Shown here one piece after another: positions 29,392 through 37,289 of a DNA stretch of 64,000 nt (its first letter is position 1; the number at the start of each line of letters is the position of its first letter). Source of the DNA: Arthrobacter sp. NtRootA1. Its GTDB lineage: Bacteria > Actinomycetota > Actinomycetes > Actinomycetales > Micrococcaceae. The stretch is taken from NCBI RefSeq assembly GCF_019976975.1, contig NZ_AP024630.1, positions 3,224,001-3,288,000 on the forward strand, in the 5' to 3' direction. Below the pieces are notes generated by a model. It was not told the DNA's origin. It searched no databases and saw nothing but the letters and a program-made list of their open reading frames with translations. Position numbers and translations under genes: made by a program.

Positions 29392-29465
29392 GTGTCACCC
29401 CCCTTTCAGTTTTTCAGGCAAGTAGTTCCGGCTTTGTCCGAGAGATATTCCTTCAGCTGCGGCCG

Positions 29466-29666
29466 TCAGCTCGACTTCTCGACGTCGCTCGATGCTGCAG
29501 TGCCACCGCTGCGGACCCACTCATCGACCTCGCTTGCCTGGAACTTCCAGAGCCTGCCGACCTTGTGGGCCGGCATGCGTTTATCACTGATCCACGTGTA
29601 GACCGTGTCTTTCGTGATCCCCAGGTGCGCGGCAATGCCATCGGCGGACAGCCATGGTTCGGCCAC
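29466..29666 (-). CDS. MerR/excisionase-type helix-turn-helix protein
   Basis: A 66-residue protein that is almost only a winged helix-turn-helix: LSADGIAAHLGITKDTVYTW then HKVGRLWKFQASEVDEWVRS. The frame is open further upstream, but the GTG at 29666 has GGAGG seven bases before it and gives the normal size. Genes of this type often lead restriction operons in actinobacteria and are probably regulators of the downstream cassette, here BREX. It could instead be an excisionase-like factor of the island, but no integrase lies next to it. Confidence 0.75.
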   Translation of the reverse strand: MAEPWLSADGIAAHLGITKDTVYTWISDKRMPAHKVGRLWKFQASEVDEWVRSGGTAASSDVEKSS

Positions 29667-29827
29667 GGTGCAGCCTCCAGTCGGGATTGGAACGTCGAAT
29701 AAAAGCCATCCTAGCTTCAACTGCACGTCTTCTTAGGGTTTGACTGGGTTTGAACGGGTTAAGCCTGCATGAGTTGCGAGGCTTGACCTGCAGGACATCG
29801 TCCGGAATATCACGTTAGGCTGTCGCA

Positions 29828-31144
29828 ATGACCGAACTCTGGATCGCGTTGGCAGTCGCAGTCGTCGTATCCGCTGGCGGGCTCCTTACTCTCACTCTTC
29901 GCAGGCACAGAAGTGCTCGCGGAGACAACGCGGCAAGAACCGCACTGGCGGCTGAGCCTTCGCCGAGCGAGACCTTGGCACCCGTTCAGGTTCTCCCCGC
30001 TTCGGGGATCCTGGTTCCAGAGGCCGTCTTGTCTACAACCGGTGCATCTGTCTCAGTCGAGCAGGCCCTTGAGGTCGCTTCAATTCCCATGGCGTACGAG
30101 TACTATCCGATCACCGACATTGAGCTTACAAAGTACAAGTCGGTTCCAGTGAATGCGGCCCTTCAGCAAGCACTCACCAACATCGTCCGTGCAGTGGATC
30201 CAAAGAGTGCCACACTTTTCAAGGTAGTGCTGCCGAAGGGTGCCGAGCTTGTTCGCGCGGTTGGAACCAGCGGGTTCCGCGGATTCGCGCGCGGACCCGC
30301 CAGTATCTCAGCTCAGGCCGTCCTGTACCCGGTGGGGGTGGGAGGTGCAGCGATTGCTGGCTGGCCGGTCTTGGCAGTGGGTGCGTCGGTGATGGCTATT
30401 GACATGCTGGCTCAGCGAGAACAGCGAGTCCATCAGCGGCGGGTCGAGACGATCCTGGGACGTCAGGAGAAGCGATACGTAGACACGCGTATTGCGGCCC
30501 AGCGGACGACGGACAAACGACTGTCTGCAGCAATCAGTTCCATACTCGACGGCAATCTTCCCGATCTGGACGTTGTACAGCAAAAAGCCGGAGAGGAGTT
30601 CCACAAGGCGGACGTATTCTTGGAGGAAACCTGGTCCACCATCCAGTCACTCCTGAAGTCTGACAGCGCCAGCGGTGCCGTCGACTATCGCAAACTCGAA
30701 GAAGCCCTAGGTGGCAAAACGAAAGATCACGACCACTTCTTTCGCGAACTTCACTTCGCTCGCGCCGCTGTCGCTCTCGGACGAAAAGCTCTTCTCGCAG
30801 ACGCCACGAAAGCAGCGCTTGCCGATCCTGATAACCAGTACCTTGCGTTCCGAAAGTCTCTTGAGCGACACGCAGCGGATGTGAAACAAGCTGAGAGTCT
30901 CGAGGCTCAAGTAACGCAGGCGCTCACCACGGTGGAGCTCACGGGTCGCTGGCGAGAAACCAAGAAGTCGATCGCTGGCCGGCAGGCAGCTTTTCGCGAA
31001 CGGGTAATGCCTTCACAGATCGATCTGCCCGATACCGTGCAGTACCTCGCGCTTCCTTCCGGTGAGATCCATCAGCTCGTGCAAGTTGATGTCCCCTTCG
31101 ACGAGGAGGCAGAGGCTCAACAAGCGAATGGCGTATCACCATGA
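29828..31144 (+). CDS. hypothetical membrane protein with coiled coil
   Basis: A 438-residue protein, not recognised. Residues 4-25 form a membrane anchor. Residues about 155-195 hold a second, glycine-rich hydrophobic hairpin (GVGGAAIAGWPVLAVGASVM). The rest is soluble, with a long helical region rich in charged residues (HQRRVETILGRQEKRYVDTR onward). It diverges from the BREX operon and has no partner in the same direction within 270 bp. The anchor-hairpin-coil layout resembles membrane-acting defence effectors in general shape only; no function can be assigned. Confidence 0.65.
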   Translation: MTELWIALAVAVVVSAGGLLTLTLRRHRSARGDNAARTALAAEPSPSETLAPVQVLPASGILVPEAVLSTTGASVSVEQALEVASIPMAYEYYPITDIELTKYKSVPVNAALQQALTNIVRAVDPKSATLFKVVLPKGAELVRAVGTSGFRGFARGPASISAQAVLYPVGVGGAAIAGWPVLAVGASVMAIDMLAQREQRVHQRRVETILGRQEKRYVDTRIAAQRTTDKRLSAAISSILDGNLPDLDVVQQKAGEEFHKADVFLEETWSTIQSLLKSDSASGAVDYRKLEEALGGKTKDHDHFFRELHFARAAVALGRKALLADATKAALADPDNQYLAFRKSLERHAADVKQAESLEAQVTQALTTVELTGRWRETKKSIAGRQAAFRERVMPSQIDLPDTVQYLALPSGEIHQLVQVDVPFDEEAEAQQANGVSP

Positions 31145-31252
31145 TCAACGCGCCGCGATGGGGCATGGACTGATCTTCTTCTTGCCTGATCGCTCGGTCG
31201 AGCAACAGTTCGTTGGGGATACCGCGCCTGGATTCGAAAGTCCAATCGGTAG

Positions 31253-31307
31253 ATCTCACGGCACGAGCGGCGTGGTGCGAAGCCATACGTCGCTCGTGCC
31301 GTGAGAT
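31253..31307. repeat. 17-bp perfect inverted repeat
   Basis: ATCTCACGGCACGAGCG (31253-31269) and its exact complement (31291-31307) flank a 21-nt loop. No T-run follows on either strand, so it is not a typical terminator. It lies in the 276-bp gap between the membrane protein gene and the DUF5131 gene; the rest of that gap shows nothing coding. Confidence 0.7.
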
Positions 31308-31420
31308 GATCGGGCCAAGATCTAGATCCATGCGCCGGTCGGATAACCGCGGTTCGCGCGACGATCAGCAACTGCATGGAACGCATTGCTAGTCGCAGTG
31401 GTTATGAGAAGGGTGAGACT

Positions 31421-32173
31421 GTGTCGACGAACAGTGGGATTGAGTGGACTGAGGTGACATGGAACCCTGTCACAGGTTGCGATCGGGTCGCTGCAGGGTG
31501 CGATAACTGTTACGCTCTGGCGCTCGCGAAGCGTCTGAAGGCCATGGGTGCGGAGAAGTACCAGACCGACGGTGACCCCCGGACCTCCGGTCCTGGATTC
31601 GGGGTCACGACGCACCCGGCAGCATTGAAGCAGCCCCTTAGCTGGCGCAAACCCAAAATTGTCTTCGTGAATTCGATGAGCGACTTGTTCCACGCCAAGG
31701 TTCCGCTCGACTTCATTCGCGACATCTTTGACGTCATGCGCCAGACACCACAGCACACCTACCAGGTGCTGACCAAGCGGGCACACCGGATGGCGAGGGT
31801 GGCAGACAAGCTCGACTGGCCAGACAACCTGTGGATGGGAGTCTCGGTGGAGTCGTTTGATGTCGTCGATCGCATTGACTACCTTCGAGCTGTACCAGCC
31901 GCAACACGATTTCTGTCCTGCGAACCGCTCATCACAGCATTGCCGACACTGAACCTTGAAAGCATCGACTGGGTGATCGTCGGTGGCGAGTCCGGTCCGC
32001 GCGCACGACCCATGGATCCGACCTGGGCCGAGGACATCCGCGACCAGTGCCTTGAAGCCGATGTGGCGTTCTTCTTCAAGCAGTGGGGCGGGCGGACGCC
32101 AAAGGCCAACGGACGCGAACTCGGAGGGCGCACCTGGGACGATATGCCGCGATTCGCAGCAGCGTTAGCCTAG
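31421..32173 (+). CDS. DUF5131 (phage Gp37/Gp68-type) three-cysteine protein
   Basis: A 250-residue protein of the DUF5131 family. The cysteine motif is GCDRVAAGCDNCYALALAKR (C-x6-C-x2-C), which suggests an iron-sulphur site of radical-SAM type. Further blocks are IVFVNSMSDLFH, LTKRAHRM, WMGVSVES, RFLSCEPLI and WVIVGGESGPRARPM, all typical of the family. The GTG at 31421 is chosen because AGAAGGGTGA precedes it and the protein then starts near SGIEWTEVTWNPVTGC. It pairs with the convergent TcmP gene, its known genomic partner. Confidence 0.88.
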   Translation: MSTNSGIEWTEVTWNPVTGCDRVAAGCDNCYALALAKRLKAMGAEKYQTDGDPRTSGPGFGVTTHPAALKQPLSWRKPKIVFVNSMSDLFHAKVPLDFIRDIFDVMRQTPQHTYQVLTKRAHRMARVADKLDWPDNLWMGVSVESFDVVDRIDYLRAVPAATRFLSCEPLITALPTLNLESIDWVIVGGESGPRARPMDPTWAEDIRDQCLEADVAFFFKQWGGRTPKANGRELGGRTWDDMPRFAAALA

Positions 32174-33321
32174 CCAGCGGCCTTGCGAATGACGTGTTGA
32201 TAAGACTTGGCTCCTTTGGTGGCGAACTCGATCTCGCCTGACTTCACGAGCGCGCGAAGTGCGGCCGAGAAGGCCGTCTCCTTGGCCTCGCCGTAGAGAT
32301 CGCCATAGACCTCCCGGACGTGGTCGACGACCGCCTTCGGCCGACCGTCCGACACCAAAGAACGCAGATTGTCGGTGATGTGTTTGGTCGCCGAGTCGTG
32401 TTCCCGTTCGAACTGATCTGCGACAGTGTCCCAGAGCATGCCCTCACGTTCGTCGGGGTCTGGTCCGAGGCAGTCGATCCATTCTTCCCGTGCCTTTGCC
32501 GCGGCAGCTCCGAACACCCAGAAGCCATACGGAGCCTGGGTGAGGAAAATCAAGTAGTACACGGGCTGGTGATGAACCTGCCGTCGCACCGGCGCGACGA
32601 CGCTGCCATAGTTGGTGCCGGCCGCGAGTCGTCGGGCGTACTCGTGTGCGACGGCGTCCGCTGCCGCCTCCCAGGAGGTTCCGCCGGAAGCCGTGTGCGC
32701 GTGCAATGCCACGTCACGCCACCATTGACCTCCGCACACCGCGTCAGCTTTGGCGACGCCCCCAAGGCCGAACTGCCCCTTCTTCAGCTGTCCGCCAGCA
32801 CGGCGAATGAGGTCAGCGTTGAAATTCAGCAGTACCTCTGTGCGAGGCCATGAACCTCGTTTATGGAGTACGTCCTTGATCGAATCCATAGGCAGCCCCG
32901 CGCCGCAGGGGTCAAGGAAAACGAACAGGCTCGCGCCGGCGGCGAGCCGCCTGACCTCGTCGAGGTGCTGCCCGCAATCCCCGTTCCGGCTGTCAACATG
33001 GATGCCACGGTTACGGTACTCATCGGCCACCTTGTCGAGAGACACAAAGTCCTCACGGTTCCTCTCCACAAGGAAGAGGTCGATCGTCGTGGAATTCTTA
33101 GCCTTCTGAGCAGCGATCATCATGCGCTCGGCGGATCCTGCCTCGCCGGTGTCAAAGCGTCCCCGACCGGCAAAGCCGTCGAACAGCACCGCCCTCTTCG
33201 GCGTCAGCTTGCTCGCCGTCATCGTTGCGAACCTAATGACGTACTGCTCAAGAATCCCATGCTTGTAGACCGACTGCGGCTTCGGACTCTCCAGCAGCCC
33301 AGCCTCGGTTCCAGTTGCCAT
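32170..33321 (-). CDS. tcmP: three-Cys-motif partner protein TcmP
   Basis: A 383-residue protein of the TcmP family, named for pairing with the three-cysteine (DUF5131) protein found next door. It has a methyltransferase-like fold: AVLFDGFAGRGRFDTGEAG resembles SAM motif I and SLFVFLDPCGAGLPMDSIKD a motif IV. The C-terminal 100 residues look like a winged-helix domain. The frame is open to 33396; the ATG at 33321 is preferred because a G-rich ribosome site precedes it and family homology begins at KPQSVYKHGILEQYVIRF. Its stop overlaps the DUF5131 stop by three to four bases, tail to tail. Confidence 0.88.
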   Translation of the reverse strand: MATGTEAGLLESPKPQSVYKHGILEQYVIRFATMTASKLTPKRAVLFDGFAGRGRFDTGEAGSAERMMIAAQKAKNSTTIDLFLVERNREDFVSLDKVADEYRNRGIHVDSRNGDCGQHLDEVRRLAAGASLFVFLDPCGAGLPMDSIKDVLHKRGSWPRTEVLLNFNADLIRRAGGQLKKGQFGLGGVAKADAVCGGQWWRDVALHAHTASGGTSWEAAADAVAHEYARRLAAGTNYGSVVAPVRRQVHHQPVYYLIFLTQAPYGFWVFGAAAAKAREEWIDCLGPDPDEREGMLWDTVADQFEREHDSATKHITDNLRSLVSDGRPKAVVDHVREVYGDLYGEAKETAFSAALRALVKSGEIEFATKGAKSYQHVIRKAAG

Positions 33322-33548
33322 CCCCCAACTCCGATCTTCCTTAGCACGTCGAGCTTTGACCCGATGGTTATCCAGTAAATGGAGTAACGTCACCATGATA
33401 GAGACAGTATGTCAGCGCATAAGAAGGCCCCTCGGCCGGCACGGGGCAAATCTAGCTGGTGGAGGCCTTTCGGAGCCTGATTCGCTTCCTGAATCGGTCC
33501 ACGAGTTTTACGCAGCTCGGCGAGCTCGGGCAGCCGTTGCTTCCAGCG

Positions 33549-34385
33549 TCAGCCGTACTCGCGGAGGATCTTGGCGACACGGGCGGTTAGCTCGTCGGCC
33601 CTGGCGAGGATCCGCTCTTCTTCCTGCGGCGAGATCGCGCGCGCGGCGGGACGAGGTTCGGGATCCGACACTGGAGCTGGGACAGGCACGGGGCCCTCGA
33701 GCAGGGCGTCCATGGCGCGGATGACCGCCGAGAGTGACGAGGGGTGCATTGAGGAATAAGGGTCGATGTAGCCCCACCGATCGATCGCCGGCAGCATCCC
33801 GACGCAGAGGAGCCAGTCGGGACTCGCGTCGGGAAGCAGATGACGGTGCTCGTCGTCCTTCTGGTCACGGCGGCGGCCCAGTGCTCTGACGGATTCGTGT
33901 GACCACCCGTTGTTGGTGCCGATGACGTCGAGCCACGACCACGCGGCGCATGCGGGGCAGGACTGCGCATCGGGTGCGACGCCGATACGTGGGCGCAGCC
34001 GTTGCATCTCATTCGGCCTGAGCCCCAGCGCACCTGCTCGGTCCAGGCCCAGTCCCCCGTGCCCGGGCGGCGCGATCATCACCGCGGCGAAGAGCATTCG
34101 CCGCAGGCGCAGACGGAAGACCCATTGGGTCGCAGGATCTTGGATCAGTACGGTGGCGCGCTTCACCAGCCGACGGAGCGATTCGGGGTTGTCTTTGTGG
34201 CAGCGCGGCCAGGCCGGGGCGACGGTTGGCTCCTGACTGATCATTCGCCGTAACGAGGCCAGCACAGCGCGCGATGCTCCGACCTGCCTGGAGAAGAGAG
34301 CAAGGGTGGCGTCGTCGACCAACTCGGTGGGCTTACCCACGACCGAGCACCAGTCGAGCCAGAGATCGGGCAGGGCAGTCGTCAT
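33549..34385 (-). CDS. hypothetical protein beside the recombinase
   Basis: A 278-residue protein, not recognised. It has an arginine-rich helical first half (LRRLVKRATVLIQDP, VFRLRLRRMLFAAVMIA), a cysteine pair with tryptophans in SCPACAAWSWLDVIGTNNGW that may bind zinc, and a proline-rich linker before a helical C-terminus. It diverges from the tyrosine recombinase across a 261-bp gap. A role as accessory factor for the recombinase is possible from position alone. Confidence 0.55.
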   Translation of the reverse strand: MTTALPDLWLDWCSVVGKPTELVDDATLALFSRQVGASRAVLASLRRMISQEPTVAPAWPRCHKDNPESLRRLVKRATVLIQDPATQWVFRLRLRRMLFAAVMIAPPGHGGLGLDRAGALGLRPNEMQRLRPRIGVAPDAQSCPACAAWSWLDVIGTNNGWSHESVRALGRRRDQKDDEHRHLLPDASPDWLLCVGMLPAIDRWGYIDPYSSMHPSSLSAVIRAMDALLEGPVPVPAPVSDPEPRPAARAISPQEEERILARADELTARVAKILREYG

Positions 34386-34626
34386 TCTCTTGATTGTCCC
34401 ACCGGGCGCTGGACAGCTCTGGCTTTTCGTTCTTCATGTCCCTGCAGCCGAGTGCATGACTATGCGCTGGTTGTGAGTGATTCAACGATCACCGCGTCAC
34501 GCGAAGGCAGTCCTTCTCCATGCCCCGATAAGCGCACTTACCAGAGACCCGGTTCGAAGTCGCCCCGTCGATCGCGGACATGGGGAATCGCCACTAACAG
34601 ACCATTGCGACTTGGATTCTCCGGCC

Positions 34627-34638
34627 AGTGAGTCGAGA
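34627..34638 (-). promoter_or_regulatory. weak copy of the element box before the recombinase
   Basis: TCTCGACTCACT on the minus strand, 9 of 12 to the element box consensus ATTCGAMTCRTC, ending just before the recombinase ATG. A repressor bound here would cover its start region. Listed as weak. Confidence 0.3.
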
Positions 34639-34646
34639 CTGGAGTC

Positions 34647-35819
34647 ATGGCAGCACAGGCGAGGCTTGCAGCACTGAGCGCCCCGACGGTCCCGCTGGAG
34701 CCGGAGGTGGACGACGAGCTGCGCGAGCTCGAGGAGATCTCGCGGTCCTTGGAAGGCCACACCCTGTCGGCGGCCACCCGGCGTGCCTACGCCAACGCGT
34801 GGCGTGCCTTCGAGGACTTTTGCGCCGGCCACAGTCTGGAGGCGCTGCCTGCGCACCCCGAGGCGGTGCGCTGGTACGTCGCCTGGATGTCCACGCAGCT
34901 CGATGACGACGGGCTCCCCCGGTTCTCCGTCGCGACGATCCGCCAGCGCCTGGCCGGTATCGGCGAGAGGCACCTGCGTGGCGGGTTTCTGGATCCCACG
35001 GCCCACCGCGGCGTGGTGGATCTCGTGCGCGGGCTGGCCAAGCTGCGGGCCACCAGGCCCCGGCGCAAGCGCCCGCTGCTTCTGGACGACGTGGTTCGGA
35101 TCATCGCGGTGATGGAGCACGACACATATCCGGCAGGCGTGTCAGCCACCAGGGACGCCCTGGCGGTGTGGCTCGGGTTCGCAGGGGCCCTGCGCAGGAG
35201 CGAGGCGGCGGCCCTGACGCTGAACCGGCTCGAGCTGCACCCGGTCGATGGTGTCCACGTTCATGTGGGGGCCTCGAAGGCCGACCCGGAGAACGCGCTG
35301 CCGGACGTGGTCGTGCTGCCGTTCGGGAGCTCGCCGGCATCCTGTCCCCCGTGTGCGGTGCACCGCTGGGTCGCGCTGCTCGGGCTCGCCCGGCAGGACA
35401 ACGCCCGCACACGACGTCGCGGGATCATGCAGCAGCTGTTCTCGTACGGTCTCGAGGAGCACGTCTGCGGGGCCGCCGGCTCGACGGCGCTCATCAGCAG
35501 CGCCGACCTGGCCTCGGGCGCGCCCCTGCTCCGGGCAACCTACCGCAACAGGAAGGACGCCCGGATCCATGCACGGGCGGTGAGCGGCGACGCGCTGCAC
35601 ACGATGCTGCTCTCGCGCATGGTCGAGGCGGGGATGAACCCTGCCGCCTACGGCTTCCACTCGCTGCGGGCCGGGCACGTCACCCAGGCACGGCGCAACG
35701 GTGCGAGCACGGAGGAGATCATGCGCGCCGGCCGGTGGAGCCGGGCAGCGACGGTAGACGTTTACGACCGCGAGTTCAATCCTGCGGCACGCAACAGCGT
35801 CATGCGTCTGGGGTTGTAG
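34647..35819 (+). CDS. tyrosine recombinase / integrase
   Basis: A 390-residue tyrosine recombinase. The N-terminal core-binding part spans residues 25-135 (LSAATRRAYANAWRAFEDFC). The catalytic part shows arginine in AGALRRSEAAAL, a lysine-like strand (KDARIHARAV), HSLRAGHVTQA (H-x-x-R), and the nucleophile tyrosine in VDVYDREFNP. In place of the usual L-G-H it has AGRWSR, so the third position is tryptophan; this also occurs in other recombinases. It differs from the host XerC (8453-9379) and is the best candidate integrase or excision enzyme of the element. It converges with the XRE gene, overlapping by 20 bp. Confidence 0.88.
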   Translation: MAAQARLAALSAPTVPLEPEVDDELRELEEISRSLEGHTLSAATRRAYANAWRAFEDFCAGHSLEALPAHPEAVRWYVAWMSTQLDDDGLPRFSVATIRQRLAGIGERHLRGGFLDPTAHRGVVDLVRGLAKLRATRPRRKRPLLLDDVVRIIAVMEHDTYPAGVSATRDALAVWLGFAGALRRSEAAALTLNRLELHPVDGVHVHVGASKADPENALPDVVVLPFGSSPASCPPCAVHRWVALLGLARQDNARTRRRGIMQQLFSYGLEEHVCGAAGSTALISSADLASGAPLLRATYRNRKDARIHARAVSGDALHTMLLSRMVEAGMNPAAYGFHSLRAGHVTQARRNGASTEEIMRAGRWSRAATVDVYDREFNPAARNSVMRLGL

Positions 35820-36291
35820 ACCCCTCGATGCCGGGGGCAACCCGGTGCCCGTGCTGGTCGTCCTCTTCGACCGGAACGCGGGCGTCGATGCTTTCCAGGA
35901 GGCGGAAGTCGACGACACCTTTGAGTTGCGCGCCGCCGCCGAGCACCTGAATGGCCTTGGAGAGCCGCAGCACCTCCAACCTGTTCTTCTCCCATTCGCG
36001 CTGGGCCGCTGCGAGGTCAGCGAGGTATTGCTGCAGCTGGGCCTCGCTCTCTGCCTCCGGATCCTCGGCGACCAGGATCGCCAGGGGGACGTCCAGGGCC
36101 TTGGAGGCGGCGACCGCCTCATCCAGGCGGACGGCGCGGATCTGCTGCTCTATCCGGGTTACCGCCGAAGGATCGACGTTCGTTCCTAGAATCTCGGCGA
36201 TCCTGCGGGCCAGCTCAGCCTGGCTGATGCCCAGGCGTTCCCTCTCCTGTCGCAATCGGCGGGCGAAGAGGTCTCCGGGCAAGGCATTCAT
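35800..36291 (-). CDS. XRE-type transcriptional regulator with coiled coil
   Basis: A 163-residue regulator. Residues 5-65 are an HTH_3 domain (RRLRQERERLGISQAELARR ... SAVTRIEQQIRAVRLDEAVA). A charged helix follows (EAQLQQYLADLAAAQREWEK), likely for dimerisation. The frame is open to 36387, but the ATG at 36291 has GGAG upstream and starts just before the HTH. It diverges from the conjugation operon, and the gap between them carries element boxes on both strands, so it is the prime candidate regulator of conjugation genes. The last residues run into the recombinase 3' end. Confidence 0.82.
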   Translation of the reverse strand: MNALPGDLFARRLRQERERLGISQAELARRIAEILGTNVDPSAVTRIEQQIRAVRLDEAVAASKALDVPLAILVAEDPEAESEAQLQQYLADLAAAQREWEKNRLEVLRLSKAIQVLGGGAQLKGVVDFRLLESIDARVPVEEDDQHGHRVAPGIEGSTTPDA

Positions 36292-36733
36292 CTGGTTTGG
36301 GCTCCTGGTCGGGTACATGGGCGCGAAGGGCTCAGCAAGAAGCGTATGCCGAGCCGTGCCGGAGCCGCACACCGCGCGCCCCGTCATGTGAAATCTACAC
36401 GTTTTTGAGCAGAACGTCAGTCATTGCGCCGACACCTCGTTTGCGCTGGTCTTCGAGCACATTCCGGAATCGTATCCGACTCGTCACTGATACGACTATG
36501 ACTGATGACTCGAATGATGTAGATTGGTCACTGAAGATGTGCACGTATACGAGTCCCTAGAGAGGGGTCGGCCGCATGATTGTAGGCATTTCGTTCCGCT
36601 CAACGGGGAGTCACGTCGCATCGGGAGAGACCATTGATAGGGCGCTGTGCTCTGTCTAGGCGAATCGGTTATGCCAGTCGCCTCGTGACACATGTCATGC
36701 AAGCGACCATTCGATAGGCGAGAGGAAAGAACC
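36292..36733. promoter_or_regulatory. divergent control region of the conjugation module
   Basis: 442 bp with no convincing gene. It holds a plus-strand box ATCCGACTCGTC (36474-36485) followed after 10 bp by CTAT, and a minus-strand box ATTCGAGTCATC (36515 down to 36504) followed after 10 bp by GTAT. The two face opposite ways and overlap in their downstream parts. Also present are the palindromes ATTCCGGAAT (36461-36470) and TGACACATGTCA-type TGACA/TGTCA (36686-36697), and CGAGTC at 36550-36555. This is the expected switch between the XRE gene and the transfer operon. Confidence 0.55.
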
Positions 36734-37117
36734 ATGACGAAGATTTACGAGGCGGCATTCGAGCGGGTCGCCCTGCCCACCGCGGCGTGGGACCTGACGA
36801 GCTTCCTGGAGAACGCGAAGTCCCAGATCCAGCTCTGGGGCGGGCTGCTGCTCATGCTCCTGGGTGCGGTCGGACTGGTCTGGGGCGGCGTGCTCCTGAT
36901 CAAGAAGCTGATGGCTACCCCGCAGTCCGCGGGCCAGCAGCAGGGCTGGGGCACCATCGCCCTGCTCATCCTGGTCGGCGGCGCGCTCGGCACCGGCGGG
37001 TGGTCGCTGATCAACACCATCGGCTCCGGCGGCCAGAAGACCCTCGAGGACCTCGGCGGCGGCTCGGTCCTCGTGCAGACGGTCAGCCACGTACTGACCA
37101 GCGGCGTCCTGGGCTAA
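36734..37117 (+). CDS. small two-helix membrane protein, pilin-like
   Basis: A 127-residue protein with two hydrophobic helices, about residues 35-60 (WGGLLLMLLGAVGLVWGGVL) and 76-98 (GTIALLILVGGALGTGGWSL), and a polar loop between. This layout and its place as first gene of the transfer operon recall VirB2-type pilins and their gram-positive counterparts, but no sequence hallmark proves it. The ATG at 36734 follows GAGGAAAG; an in-frame ATG further upstream lacks a site. A hairpin follows directly, allowing this gene to be made in excess over the rest. Confidence 0.65.
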   Translation: MTKIYEAAFERVALPTAAWDLTSFLENAKSQIQLWGGLLLMLLGAVGLVWGGVLLIKKLMATPQSAGQQQGWGTIALLILVGGALGTGGWSLINTIGSGGQKTLEDLGGGSVLVQTVSHVLTSGVLG

Positions 37118-37167
37118 GCCCGGCGCGGCAGGAATCAACGGCCGGGCACACAAAGCGTCGACGGACC

Positions 37168-37211
37168 GCACCGGGTCGGTTGAGGTCACCAGGCCTCAAC
37201 CGGCCCGGTGC
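37168..37211 (+). terminator. hairpin after the pilin-like gene
   Basis: GCACCGGGTCGGTTGAGG (37168-37185) pairs with CCTCAACCGGCCCGGTGC (37194-37211) with one mismatch and an 8-nt loop, followed by GTCGTTTCC. Probably a partial terminator inside the transfer operon. Confidence 0.7.
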
Positions 37212-37289
37212 GTCGTTTCCGGGGTCGGACGACGGCGCTGACGACGAGCAGGACAGGCAGAGCAAGGAACAGGACGAACGGGAACGGAC

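Noticed and set aside
34540..34580. GGTTCGAAGTC looks like a tRNA T-loop near the recombinase
   Set aside because: The flanking bases do not form a T-stem, and no D-arm, anticodon arm or acceptor stem can be paired. Not a tRNA or an obvious tRNA fragment.
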